NCBI GenBank assembly: GCA_033850885.1
Contig: JAWWPG010000007.1
Location: 1-31,026 of the forward strand
Source of the DNA: JAWWPG01 sp033850885
GTDB lineage: Bacteria > Actinomycetota > Actinomycetes > Propionibacteriales > Nocardioidaceae
DNA: 31,026 bases
Reading direction: 5' to 3'
This document shows, in pieces, positions 14,326 to 22,484 of this stretch (within the stretch, counting starts at the first letter, position 1; the number at the start of each line of letters is the position of its first letter). The translations under genes were made by a program, and so were the position numbers. The notes under the pieces were generated by a model. That model was not told where the DNA came from, searched no databases, and saw nothing but the letters and a program-made list of their open reading frames with translations.

Positions 14326-15242
14326 CCGGCCGGGCCCCTCAGACGCCGCGTGAGACCGCCCTGGCGGCTTACCACGAGGCGCAGAACACGGTGGCCACGT
14401 GGAGTGGTCGAGCGGCGTCCCACCGGCAGGAGCTGCTCGCGCTCGAGTCGACCGCCGGCACGATCGCCCTGGACAACATGAGCGCCGCGGCCGCGATCCC
14501 CAAGAAGCTTCAGACGCTGCGTGACCACGCAGAGATGGCCGCGAAGGCGTCAATGGCCGCTGAACCCCGCGTGGCGGCAGCACGGCGGGCTGTGCTGCTC
14601 GCGGAGGCCGACGAGTGGGGCGTCGAGCTGGTGAAGCGGCAGACGACCCTCGACAAGCACCGGGCGCGCACAGGCGAGCTTCTCGGGGCTCTCCTCGAGC
14701 ATGAAGGGCGTTTCATCTCGCTGCAGGAGGCGGATTTGCTCGTCTCATCGGTTCCCCCGGATATGGTCGTCGGGCCGTCGCTCCTGAACGGGGCGCCGGT
14801 GCTGAAGAGTCAGGCGTTGCGGGCCGCGGTGGCCGAGGCGAAGCTGAAAGTCGCGATTCTGCGGGCTTACGCTGACGGCCGCCCGGTGCGTGCTGTCACC
14901 CCGCAGGGTGAGGTGACCGAGACGCTCGGTTGGGGGAACCGCGCGTTCGGCCCGCAAGACTGGCCCGAGAGCATGTACGACCTCGGCCTGGTGGCAGGTT
15001 CGGTGAGCCTCCGCGATCAGGCGCAGGCGAACGTCGACGCAACCCGGCGGATCGTCGATGAGGCGCAGGCCGTGGTGGACAGGCTCACGGCCGAGGCTGA
15101 GGCTGCTGCAGCGGCAGGTGGACCGGCGGGCGCCATGTTCGACCGGCAGCCGCTGACCGACGCCGAGCGGGCTCTGGAGCTTGCGATTTCCTACCGCGAC
15201 AACGCGGCTCGTGCGTTGGGCCTCACGCCCGCCGCGGCATGA
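14322..15242 (+). CDS. Alanine-rich coiled-coil protein preceding the tape measure gene
   Basis: 306 aa, no family recognised. Residues about 10-130 are heptad-like and rich in Ala, Glu and Arg (TALAAYHEAQNTVATWSGRA; MAAEPRVAAARRAVLLAEAD). A middle region of about 140-240 looks globular (DLLVSSVPPDMVVGPSLLNG, SMYDLGLVAG). The C-terminus returns to coiled coil (IVDEAQAVVDRLTAEAEAAA). It does not resemble capsid or portal sequences. It is coupled to the previous gene and lies 11 nt before the tape measure start, so a scaffold, tail chaperone or tape-measure partner is possible. Confidence 0.7.
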   Translation: MTGRAPQTPRETALAAYHEAQNTVATWSGRAASHRQELLALESTAGTIALDNMSAAAAIPKKLQTLRDHAEMAAKASMAAEPRVAAARRAVLLAEADEWGVELVKRQTTLDKHRARTGELLGALLEHEGRFISLQEADLLVSSVPPDMVVGPSLLNGAPVLKSQALRAAVAEAKLKVAILRAYADGRPVRAVTPQGEVTETLGWGNRAFGPQDWPESMYDLGLVAGSVSLRDQAQANVDATRRIVDEAQAVVDRLTAEAEAAAAAGGPAGAMFDRQPLTDAERALELAISYRDNAARALGLTPAAA

Positions 15243-15253
15243 GGTAGCTGCAC

Positions 15254-18214
15254 ATGGTGTCGGTACGAAGCGTTACGGTCAACCTGAAGGCCGACATCTC
15301 CGACTTCCAGCGGAAGATGCTCGAGGCCGGCGCTATGTCGAAGGGTCTCTCCACGGAGTTGGAGTCGGCCGGGTCGGGCATGTCGAACCTGGTCGCCGCC
15401 GGCATCGCCCTCGGCCCGGCCCTGGTGCCTGTCGCTGCCGCCGCGACGGTCGGTGTCGCAGCGCTCGGCACGCAACTGTCGTTCGCGGCGGCTGGTGCCG
15501 GTGTTGCCCTGCTGGCCTTCCATGGCGTTGGCGATGCGTTGAAGGCGCTGGAGACCTTTTCGGGTGCGCCAACTCAGGCGAACCTCACCGCCCTGCAGGC
15601 CAAACTGGCGGGACTGAGCAGCGCCGGCCGAGATTTCGTGTTCTTCCTCGACAGTGTCGAACCGAAGCTGAAGGCCCTCGAGTCGACCGCTCAGACCGGG
15701 TTCCTGCCTGGCCTGCAAGCTGGCATATCGACGGCGATGCAGCAGTTCCCCGTGGTGAACCGGCTCGTCTCCGACCTTGCCTCCACCATGGGGCAGCTCG
15801 CCAAGGAAGGCGGCCAGGCGTTCGATACCCCGTTCTGGCATGGGTTCCTGACCGATTTCGCGCGGAATGCTTCGACGGCCCTGTCGACGATGGCTCAGGC
15901 GATCGGGAACGTCGCCACCGGGTTCGCTGGCATGTTCGAGGCGTTCCTGCCGGTCGGTGCGTCCCTGTCGCAGGAGCTGCTCAAGCTGTCGCAGGAGTTC
16001 GCGGCGTGGGGTCAGGGGCTGGCCAACAACAACGGCTTCCAGCAGTTCATCCAATATGTGCAGGCCACGGCCCCGTCCGTCATGGCGACCCTGGCTTCTC
16101 TGGCGAAGGCGATCCTGGCGATCGCCAAGGCCGCTGCCCCGGTGGGGCAGGTGACGCTGCCGGCGATCAAGGCTGTCGCGGATACGCTCACAGCCCTGGC
16201 GAACTCTGGGGTGGGTCCGGAGATCATCGGGATCGCTGTGGCCGTCTCATCCCTCGCGAAGGCGCTGACCTTGTTGAAGGCGGTTGGTTTTGGGAGCGCC
16301 GCTGCCGGCGCAGCGGGGAAGGCGGGTGTTCTTGGCAAGCTCGGCTCGTTCCTCGGGATAGGTGAGGGTGCATCCGCCGGCGCCATCGCGGCCTCCGCTG
16401 GTGCCCTGGCGGGGTTCGCCGCCGCCCTTGGCTCGGCAGTCGCCGGGATAGGTGACGCCGTCAAAGCCGACGGTGCCCTGTCGACGTCGGTCAAGAACGT
16501 CGGGGACGCCTTCTCGGCTTCCACGTTGAATCTGAAAGCTGAGTCCGACTCACTGAAGGGCCTGCAGACCCAGATCAGCGCAACCCAAGCCCATTTCAAG
16601 TCGGCGAACCAAGACGTGTTCACCTCCTGGAACCCGCTCGGGATCCTCAAAGATATGGCCTCCGTCGACTGGCACACCATCTTCGACCCGAATGGCGAAG
16701 CCGACGCGATCGATCAGCTCAACGCGCATGCGCAGCAGCTCGGCACGACCGTCGACGAGCTGTCCCAGTTCCGCAACGCCCTCCAAGGGTTCCCGCAAGA
16801 CTCGCTGAAGGGGGCCACGACCGATCTGGGGCAACTGCAGGCGACCGCCGACAAGGCGTTCCCGATCCTGCAGAAGGTCGGCTACTCGTTCGGCCAGATC
16901 CAGAACATGATGAAAACCGAGCGTGGCCGGCAGCAGCTCGCCGACTCGATCATCGCCTTCAACCAGGCCGCCTCGTCGACGTCGGGGAAGACGAAGGCCG
17001 TCACCGATGCCATCGCCGAACTCGACAGCAAACTCACCGCGACAGCGACGGCCGCCCAAGACGTCCAGACTGCCCTCACGAACCTCCTCGGGCCGGGTTT
17101 GACGAACGTGCAGGCGACCGACGCGTGGACGACGGCGCTGCGTGGCTTGGACGCCCAACTGGCGCAGCATTCGAAGAACCTGTCGGGGTCCTCGAACGAC
17201 GCCATCAAGAACCGGGCAGCCATCAACGGCCTCGTCACCAACTACGAAGCCCTCATCACCGCCGGTGCTGGGATCGGCCAGTCGTCCAAGCAGTTCTCGG
17301 ACTCGATGCAGCACCAGTACTACGCCCTGATCCATGCCGGGGTCGGCGCTGGGATCGCCCGTAGCGACATGATCAAATATCTCGCCACGATCGGGCTCAC
17401 CCCGAAGACGATCCACACGATCATCTCCCAGTCGGGCGCCCAAGATGCACAGTCGGCCACCCAAAACCTGATCGCCAGGTACAACGCCCTCCCGGTGAAC
17501 GTCAGGACCGATATCGCGGCGAACGGGATCCCCACCACGGAAGCCGGCGTCGACGCCCTGCAGAAGAAGTACGGGCTGACCCCGAAGCAGATCACGACGA
17601 TCCTGCAGGCCCGAGACAACGCCTCGATCATCATCGACAATCTGCGGGCGAAACTGGCGGCGTTGAACGGGACGACGGCGACGACGACGATCGTCACCCG
17701 GTTGGAGACGCAGCACATCACCCAGTTCATCCACTCCGGCGCACAACCCGGCCAGGCAGATGGTGGGATCCTCTCGTTCGCGAACGGTGGCGGGATCCCG
17801 TCGATCGGGTCGCAGCCACCGCAGATCCAACCCAACCACGGCCCGCGAGGCATCATGTGGGCCGAGACGGGTGCCGGTCCGTGGGAGGCGTTCATCTCAG
17901 GGCATCCGGCGAAAGCACCGGCGTCCCGGTCGATCGCCGATGAGGTGGTTGGCCGGCTGGGAGGCCGGGTGCAGTGGATGGCTGACGGTGGGTTCATCGG
18001 GCAACGCATGTCGACCGGCGGCAGCGAATCGTTCGTGGCTTCCCTGGATGCGTTGCACCGGGAGGTCGCGGGGCTTCGTACCGACATCGGGACCGTCAAG
18101 CAGCACGTCGTCGTCGACAACGCTTCCGAGGTCGCGACGGGGGTTCGTCAGGTCGCTGACGGTACTGTCCGCGCGTGGCGTTCCTACGACCAGTCGCAGG
18201 CCCGCGCGCGATGA
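15254..18214 (+). CDS. Phage tail tape measure protein
   Basis: 986 aa. The start VSVRSVTVNLKADISDFQRK and following helix are the usual opening of tape measure proteins. Hydrophobic, Ala/Gly-rich stretches lie at about 45-95 and 280-400, long helical regions rich in Ala, Thr and Gln fill the middle, and the C-terminal part has the recurrent Gly motifs GGILSFANGGG (about 836) and WAETGAGPWEAFISG (about 870-884). A short coiled coil is near 930-955. GAGGT precedes the ATG by 8 nt. Family knowledge: this protein spans the tail lumen and sets tail length at about 0.15 nm per residue, suggesting up to roughly 148 nm. No tail tube, terminator or baseplate genes accompany it, which is odd. Confidence 0.88.
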   Translation: MVSVRSVTVNLKADISDFQRKMLEAGAMSKGLSTELESAGSGMSNLVAAGIALGPALVPVAAAATVGVAALGTQLSFAAAGAGVALLAFHGVGDALKALETFSGAPTQANLTALQAKLAGLSSAGRDFVFFLDSVEPKLKALESTAQTGFLPGLQAGISTAMQQFPVVNRLVSDLASTMGQLAKEGGQAFDTPFWHGFLTDFARNASTALSTMAQAIGNVATGFAGMFEAFLPVGASLSQELLKLSQEFAAWGQGLANNNGFQQFIQYVQATAPSVMATLASLAKAILAIAKAAAPVGQVTLPAIKAVADTLTALANSGVGPEIIGIAVAVSSLAKALTLLKAVGFGSAAAGAAGKAGVLGKLGSFLGIGEGASAGAIAASAGALAGFAAALGSAVAGIGDAVKADGALSTSVKNVGDAFSASTLNLKAESDSLKGLQTQISATQAHFKSANQDVFTSWNPLGILKDMASVDWHTIFDPNGEADAIDQLNAHAQQLGTTVDELSQFRNALQGFPQDSLKGATTDLGQLQATADKAFPILQKVGYSFGQIQNMMKTERGRQQLADSIIAFNQAASSTSGKTKAVTDAIAELDSKLTATATAAQDVQTALTNLLGPGLTNVQATDAWTTALRGLDAQLAQHSKNLSGSSNDAIKNRAAINGLVTNYEALITAGAGIGQSSKQFSDSMQHQYYALIHAGVGAGIARSDMIKYLATIGLTPKTIHTIISQSGAQDAQSATQNLIARYNALPVNVRTDIAANGIPTTEAGVDALQKKYGLTPKQITTILQARDNASIIIDNLRAKLAALNGTTATTTIVTRLETQHITQFIHSGAQPGQADGGILSFANGGGIPSIGSQPPQIQPNHGPRGIMWAETGAGPWEAFISGHPAKAPASRSIADEVVGRLGGRVQWMADGGFIGQRMSTGGSESFVASLDALHREVAGLRTDIGTVKQHVVVDNASEVATGVRQVADGTVRAWRSYDQSQARAR

Positions 18215-18238
18215 GCCACCCCGAGAGACGTCGCGTAC

Positions 18239-18278
18239 CCCCCATCGGGCCTAGCTCTGGGTCCTGGCGCGATGGGGG
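18239..18278. terminator. GC-rich inverted repeat after the tape measure gene
   Basis: CCCCCATCG (18239-18247) and CGATGGGGG (18270-18278) are perfect 9-bp arms around a 22-nt loop, 24 bp after the tape measure stop. No T run follows, so it may be a U-less terminator; it also lies immediately upstream of the next gene's promoter. A GCCTAG hexamer like the operator half-site lies in the loop (18249-18254). Confidence 0.45.
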
Positions 18279-18293
18279 TGCGTCAGGCTCCGT

Positions 18294-18299
18294 TACGGT
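18294..18299 (+). promoter_or_regulatory. Leaderless-type -10 box of the AlbA_2 gene
   Basis: TACGGT fits TANNNT and ends 6 nt before the GTG at 18306, which has no Shine-Dalgarno sequence. The gene therefore probably has its own promoter and a leaderless transcript, separate from the coupled tail-gene run. No -35 consensus is clear. Confidence 0.4.
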
Positions 18300-18305
18300 G
18301 GCCCC

Positions 18306-19355
18306 GTGCGAACGCAACAACTCGAAGCGTGGGTTCTGGACATCGTCGAGCACGTGGTCTCTGGACGCAGGTACGAGGACGACCGTGTCGAGCTAAAGGC
18401 AGCCTGGCCAACGGACTTCAGGAAGACCGCAAGGCAGATCGCAGGACAAGCCAACCGAGCCGGTGGCGAGACGATCCTGTGGATTATCGGCATAGACGAG
18501 GACGCCCATCGCCTCACAAACCCTGAGCCCGCCGAACTTGCCAACTGGTGGCCCACTGTCGGCAAGTGCTTCTGTGAACTCGCACCGGAAATGGACACGA
18601 TCAACGTCGCCACGAAGGGGCACGTACTCGTAGCTCTCCAGTTCGATACCAACCGCGCGCCGTACATGATCTCCTGGCCCGGCGGCAGACCGGATCTTGA
18701 GATTCCTTGGAGAGAAGGCAACCGGACACGCTCGGCGAGACGAAGCGAGATTCTTCAGTCGCTGGTAGCCGAGGTCGGCGTTCCCTCACTCGAACTCATC
18801 CACGGGGCCGCGGCGATCGACCGCATGGGCCACCCAAGCGAAGATCCCTATGGAAATCCCACCGCGATCGACCCGGTGGAGGTGAAGCTCGATGCGTCTT
18901 TGGTCCTGTACGTCGACGCGTTAGAGTCGCTCGCCTTGCCGCAGCACCGATGGTCTGCCCGGGCATCACTGGCCGGCATCGACATCACGCTCTCGATGGA
19001 TGTAATGGGTCCGCACCGATACGCATACGCCCCCAGTTCTGCTCGAGCCGAACGTGAGGAGTTTGGTTTCATCCGGTCAGTTCCAGGCAGCGGCTTGCGC
19101 GTTGAAGGCCCAGACATCATGCACGTGGAGCTGGATGCCATCCTGGACGAGTCGGTCGACATGCAGGCTCTAAAGAGGGCGCAAGTAATGGATATCTCGT
19201 TATCTTTCCCCATCGCCGGCTCGACCCGGGCAGCCACCCTGCAGCTCAAGCTCAGGAAGTGTCGCATCTCCACGCGCAACCCCAATGTGCGCTCTCCAGG
19301 CACACCGATCGCGCATTTCTCTCACGATCAGCAGCCCCACTTCCCTACACGCTGA
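18306..19355 (+). CDS. AlbA_2/Schlafen-like putative DNA-binding protein
   Basis: 349 aa. The N-terminal region (YEDDRVELKAAWPTDF at about 23-38, then ARQIAGQANRAGGETILWII and GIDED at about 42-66) matches the AlbA_2 fold, with its conserved Glu-x-Lys and the strand ending in GI. AlbA_2/Schlafen-like domains bind nucleic acids and occur in transcription factors and some antiphage proteins. The remaining 250 residues are beta-rich and unrecognised. It is a separate unit (leaderless promoter, hairpins on both sides) at the boundary between phage-like and recombinase genes, a usual cargo position. A defence or helper-interference role is plausible but unproven. Confidence 0.7.
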   Translation: MRTQQLEAWVLDIVEHVVSGRRYEDDRVELKAAWPTDFRKTARQIAGQANRAGGETILWIIGIDEDAHRLTNPEPAELANWWPTVGKCFCELAPEMDTINVATKGHVLVALQFDTNRAPYMISWPGGRPDLEIPWREGNRTRSARRSEILQSLVAEVGVPSLELIHGAAAIDRMGHPSEDPYGNPTAIDPVEVKLDASLVLYVDALESLALPQHRWSARASLAGIDITLSMDVMGPHRYAYAPSSARAEREEFGFIRSVPGSGLRVEGPDIMHVELDAILDESVDMQALKRAQVMDISLSFPIAGSTRAATLQLKLRKCRISTRNPNVRSPGTPIAHFSHDQQPHFPTR

Positions 19356-19460
19356 CCCCGTTCCACACCCGACCTAAGCCCGTATACCAGACCCCGTCGT
19401 CACACCTGCACGGCGCGGATCGGCTCGACGACGCGGTAACTGGCTGTCTGTGAGATAGGT

Positions 19461-19497
19461 GCGCCCCTTCCGCGGAGGGGTCGTTCGGAAGAGGCGC
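19461..19497. other. Hairpin in the gap between convergent AlbA_2 and lipoprotein genes
   Basis: GCGCCCCTTCCG (19461-19472) pairs with CGGAAGAGGCGC (19486-19497) with one mismatch around a 13-nt loop. It lies in the 222-bp gap between two convergent genes, where a bidirectional terminator would be expected. No T run is present. The rest of this gap shows no coding pattern. Confidence 0.4.
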
Positions 19498-19577
19498 GCC
19501 CGGACGGGACGACTCTGCGGTCGACCCGGGTTTACTCTATCGAGCCCTTGCGGGCTGGTGTAGGCCCCTAGCGCGCG

Positions 19578-19992
19578 TCACGTCTTGGGCAGTGCAGACA
19601 TCTTGTCCGGGCAGAACGACCCCACGGCGAACGCGATGAAACTCCCCGGCTTGGTGAGCCGGCATACCGTCTTGCGTGGTGGCTTGAACCGTCGAAACCC
19701 AACTCGACACGTCACCCGGAGTGAGCATCCCGCAGACCAGATGACCGATTCGCAAGAGCTGGGCATCGGTCCCGGCGGCGAGCTGTGGGACGTGCTTGCG
19801 GACCAGGCCCAGGAACACCGAGTTGACGGTCGATGCCGGTAAGGAAGACGCCGGAACGGCGGAGGAGTGTGCCGCGGCCGGGGACTTGGCCGTCGTTCCA
19901 CCGCAAGCGGAAAGAATCAGCACGACGAGAAGTGCGGATAGGGCTCGACGTGGCTCCCACATCACTTTTGCGTCGCGTCGGTCGTCTGTCAT
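19578..19992 (-). pseudogene. DUF732-type lipoprotein with a single-base frameshift
   Basis: Begins MTDDRRDAKVMWEPRRALSA after a GGGAGG ribosome site. A signal peptide ends in the lipobox LSAC-GG, so the protein would be a lipoprotein anchored outside the membrane. FLGLVRKHVPQLAAGTDAQL and LRIGHLVCGML follow the DUF732 pattern. After HQAG the expected ending FIAFAVGSFCPDKM continues only in the next frame, consistent with one extra G in a GGGG run near 19640. The second conserved Cys of the family lies in that ending. The unshifted frame would run to 19537 with unrelated sequence. It may be a true pseudogene, a phase-variable tract or a sequencing error. DUF732 proteins are common in mycobacteria and relatives; function unknown. 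Confidence 0.65.
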
Positions 19993-20023
19993 TTCGCCCG
20001 CCTCCCTTGGCCCCTGCACAGTG

Positions 20024-21199
20024 TCACACCCCGACGCCATCGACGGCCGACCTGAGCGCCCCTTCCGGCACCGCCGCATAGCGGGCCGTCGTCTCCGGTT
20101 TCGTGTGGCCCAGCAGCTCCTGGACGGCTCGCAGGTCACGCTCGACGAGATACGCCGCGGTCGCGAACCGGTGCCGCAACGTGTGCGTCGTCCACACGCC
20201 AAGCAACGCCTGCCCGACGAGCTTGCTCAGGTGATGCGACGTGATCGGGCCAGGCTCCCGATCGGACGGGAACAGATAGCCGGTGTCGGACAGGAACCGG
20301 CCACGGAACCCTGAGCCGTGCTCGCCGCGCCGACGCCGCGCCATCTCGGCGTCGAGCTCGCTGCGCAGATGAGGATGCAGCGGCACCCGCCGATGATGGC
20401 CACCCTTCCCGATCACCAGCAGCTCCCCGTCGCCGATCTGCCGGGTGTGCACAGCGGCGATCTCAGCGGCCCGCAGACCGGCATAACCGGCGAGCATGAG
20501 CGCGATCCGTGTCCGATCATTAGCACGGAGCAGGGCCATCCTGAGGACGTCGTCGGGTGCCGGCCGCGGCAACGAACGCGGCAGCATGACCGCCTCAAGG
20601 TCAACGGCCGGCGACAGGGCGATCCGGCCCGTCTTGACGCCCCACCCGTAGAACGACCGCAACGTCGACCTGAGCGAGCGTTTCGTCTCAGCCTTCCAGT
20701 CCGGGTTCGACAGCCACCCCGCCAACTGTTGAGACGTCACCCGCCACGGGTCCGCGCATTGCTCCGCGAGACGCGCCAGGTGCCCCCGCCGCAGCTCGAC
20801 CGTCCCGGCGCTGCGGTTCCCTGCCCGCAACCACGTCAGGTAACCCCACATCGCCTCATTCCAGCCGGCCGCGTACGGGCGCCGTTGCGGCCCACGGGTT
20901 AGTGGCGCGGCAGACGGCAGCCCAGCCGTAGGCGCCCACTCACACAGCCGACGTGCGACCGCCCAGCCGTAGAACGACCTCAGGGACACCAAAACTTTCC
21001 GTCGCGTCCCCAGCGACCAGCCACGGTCGTCCAGCCATGCACCCAACTCGGCGCTGGTCAGGTCCCACGGGCTCGCCTGGACACTCTCAGCGAGCCACGT
21101 CAGATGCTTCACGTACCCGTCGACCGTCGCCGAGGACCTGGCCGACGCGTCGAGGTCTCGGCTCCACGCGTCGACCGCTTCTCGCCAGACACCGTTCAC
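20024..21199 (-). CDS. Tyrosine recombinase with duplicated N-terminal DNA-binding domain
   Basis: 391 aa. The catalytic residues are complete: Arg243 (AGLRAAEI), Lys265 (GKGGHHRR), His339 and Arg342 (HTLRHRFAT), His365 (LGHT) and Tyr374 (ARYAAV). Unusually, two copies of the SAM-like core-binding domain precede it. Copy A, about 4-83, has HLTWLAES, PWDLTSAELGAWLDD and LRSFYGWAV. Copy B, about 113-190, has HLARLAEQ, PWRVTSQQLAGWLSN and LRSFYGWGV. Its GTG start overlaps the stop of the next recombinase upstream (GTGA), so the two proteins are made together. It lacks an AP2-like arm-binding domain. Role unknown: DNA inversion, resolution, or a second integration system. Confidence 0.9.
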   Translation of the reverse strand: MNGVWREAVDAWSRDLDASARSSATVDGYVKHLTWLAESVQASPWDLTSAELGAWLDDRGWSLGTRRKVLVSLRSFYGWAVARRLCEWAPTAGLPSAAPLTRGPQRRPYAAGWNEAMWGYLTWLRAGNRSAGTVELRRGHLARLAEQCADPWRVTSQQLAGWLSNPDWKAETKRSLRSTLRSFYGWGVKTGRIALSPAVDLEAVMLPRSLPRPAPDDVLRMALLRANDRTRIALMLAGYAGLRAAEIAAVHTRQIGDGELLVIGKGGHHRRVPLHPHLRSELDAEMARRRRGEHGSGFRGRFLSDTGYLFPSDREPGPITSHHLSKLVGQALLGVWTTHTLRHRFATAAYLVERDLRAVQELLGHTKPETTARYAAVPEGALRSAVDGVGV

Positions 21200-22104
21200 G
21201 ACTTCACCCCGAGGTTGCGGACCGCAATCATCCGCTCCTCCTCACCGACGGCCGTGTACTTCGCCGTGCTCGCCAGCGACTCATGCCTCATCAGGGTCTG
21301 CGTGACTCGCAGGTTCGCCCCCGACCGGAGGAGCTGGGTGGCGAAGCTGTGCCTCGTCCGGTGAATGCTGCCCTCGATACCCAACGACCGGAAATGCGCG
21401 GTCACCAACTCCGTGACGTACGTCGACGGGATATGCGGCAGCTTCGAGGCGCGTGTCGGCGGGAACCAGTAGCCGCGCGCCGGGTACGTCTGCGCGACCG
21501 TCCACAGGTCAGGGTGCGTCGGGATGAACGCCTTCTTGCCGCCCTTCCCCACGACGAAGATCGACCCCTCGTCGACGTCCTGCCCGCGGATCTTGGCTAT
21601 CTCGTGCGCCCGTAACCCCGCGAGGAGCCCCAACAGCAGCCACGTCCGAATCCGGCCAGTAGCGGCAGCCAGTGCCCTCTCAGCCTCGTCAGGAGTCAAC
21701 GGCCGCGGCAGATCCTTCGGAGCCCGCGGAGTTCGAAGCTTCACGGTGGGGTCGACCGGGATCCGGTCGGTGTCGTACAGCCAGCCGAAGAAACTCTTCA
21801 CGTGCTGGTAGTAGGTCACCCTCGTCCACTGGGCGGCCAGCCGCGGGTTGGCCAGCCAGTCCGACAGGTCGACCGTCGTGACGGCGGCATAGTCACCCCA
21901 GACGGCCAGGCCTTGTTTCAAGACGCTGAGCCGAACTCTGACCGTCTCGTCGGCGGCCCCCCACGATCGCAGCCACGTGCCGAAGGTCGCCAGGATGTCA
22001 CCCTCGTTGTCGTCCGGCCGAGAGCCAGCAACGTACAGACGCGGCGTCGGCACCCTGACCACGCCCCGATTGGTCGGCCGTGCCTCTACGCCGGGCACGG
22101 TCAT
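21196..22104 (-). CDS. Second tyrosine recombinase of the tandem pair
   Basis: 302 aa from the ATG at 22104, which overlaps the stop of the DUF6907 gene (ATGA). Residues about 35-112 are one SAM-like domain (ILATFGTWLRSWG, VKSFFGWLYD). Catalytic residues are complete: Arg165 (AGLRAHEIAKI), Lys187 (GKGGKKAFIP), His248 and Arg251 (HRTRHSFAT), His274 (MRHES) and Tyr283 (AKYTAV). The size is that of XerC/XerD-like enzymes. A longer frame to 22155 enters the upstream gene and is not needed. It resembles its partner more than the element's integrase in motif style, suggesting the pair arose by duplication and works as a heteromer; that is inference. Confidence 0.9.
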   Translation of the reverse strand: MTVPGVEARPTNRGVVRVPTPRLYVAGSRPDDNEGDILATFGTWLRSWGAADETVRVRLSVLKQGLAVWGDYAAVTTVDLSDWLANPRLAAQWTRVTYYQHVKSFFGWLYDTDRIPVDPTVKLRTPRAPKDLPRPLTPDEAERALAAATGRIRTWLLLGLLAGLRAHEIAKIRGQDVDEGSIFVVGKGGKKAFIPTHPDLWTVAQTYPARGYWFPPTRASKLPHIPSTYVTELVTAHFRSLGIEGSIHRTRHSFATQLLRSGANLRVTQTLMRHESLASTAKYTAVGEEERMIAVRNLGVKS

Positions 22105-22457
22105 GACGAGCCACCCGCGGCGTTGATCTCGTCCCACCGATCCGCGGCCGCACACAGTGCTACGGCGACCCCGCGAGCCTCCTGGCCGTCAAGACCGGGA
22201 CTGCGCATCACCTCAGGCAGGTTGATCGCGGGAGACTCCAGCTCGAGGGTGCCGTCCGGCCAGAGACGTTCACCTTGGGTCAGGTCGACGCCTTCCGTCC
22301 CGGCGGCTGGGAAGGTCCGGGAGTGGTAGCGGAACTCCCACTGCCCGAACTTGTCGGTCGTGTCGTAGCCATGCCCAGGCGCCTCTGTGCACCAGGCCGG
22401 GCAGGGGTTGGTGGTCGTGCCGAACAGGGCACCGTGAGTGGGGGATGATTCGTTCAT
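22101..22457 (-). CDS. DUF6907-type small protein
   Basis: 118 aa starting MNESSPTHGALFGTTTNPCP with AAAGG upstream. It carries the CPAWC...H motif typical of the actinobacterial DUF6907 proteins (CPAWCTEAPGHG), which may bind a metal through two Cys and a His. The C-terminal helix (LDGQEARGVAVALCAAADRW) is also characteristic. It is the first gene of a three-gene coupled minus-strand operon with the two recombinases. A small regulator or DNA-binding partner is possible; function is unknown. Confidence 0.75.
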   Translation of the reverse strand: MNESSPTHGALFGTTTNPCPAWCTEAPGHGYDTTDKFGQWEFRYHSRTFPAAGTEGVDLTQGERLWPDGTLELESPAINLPEVMRSPGLDGQEARGVAVALCAAADRWDEINAAGGSS

Positions 22458-22484
22458 GGTCTGAGCCTTTCGCGAGAAGGTGTT

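Noticed and set aside
16550..17839. A 429-aa minus-strand frame opposite the tape measure gene.
   Set aside because: Composition is Arg/Asp/Gly-rich antisense sequence; no domain is readable.
20024..22104. A recombinase-in-trio element.
   Set aside because: Only two adjacent recombinases are present and the third tyrosine recombinase of the element is 14 kb away with a different domain layout.
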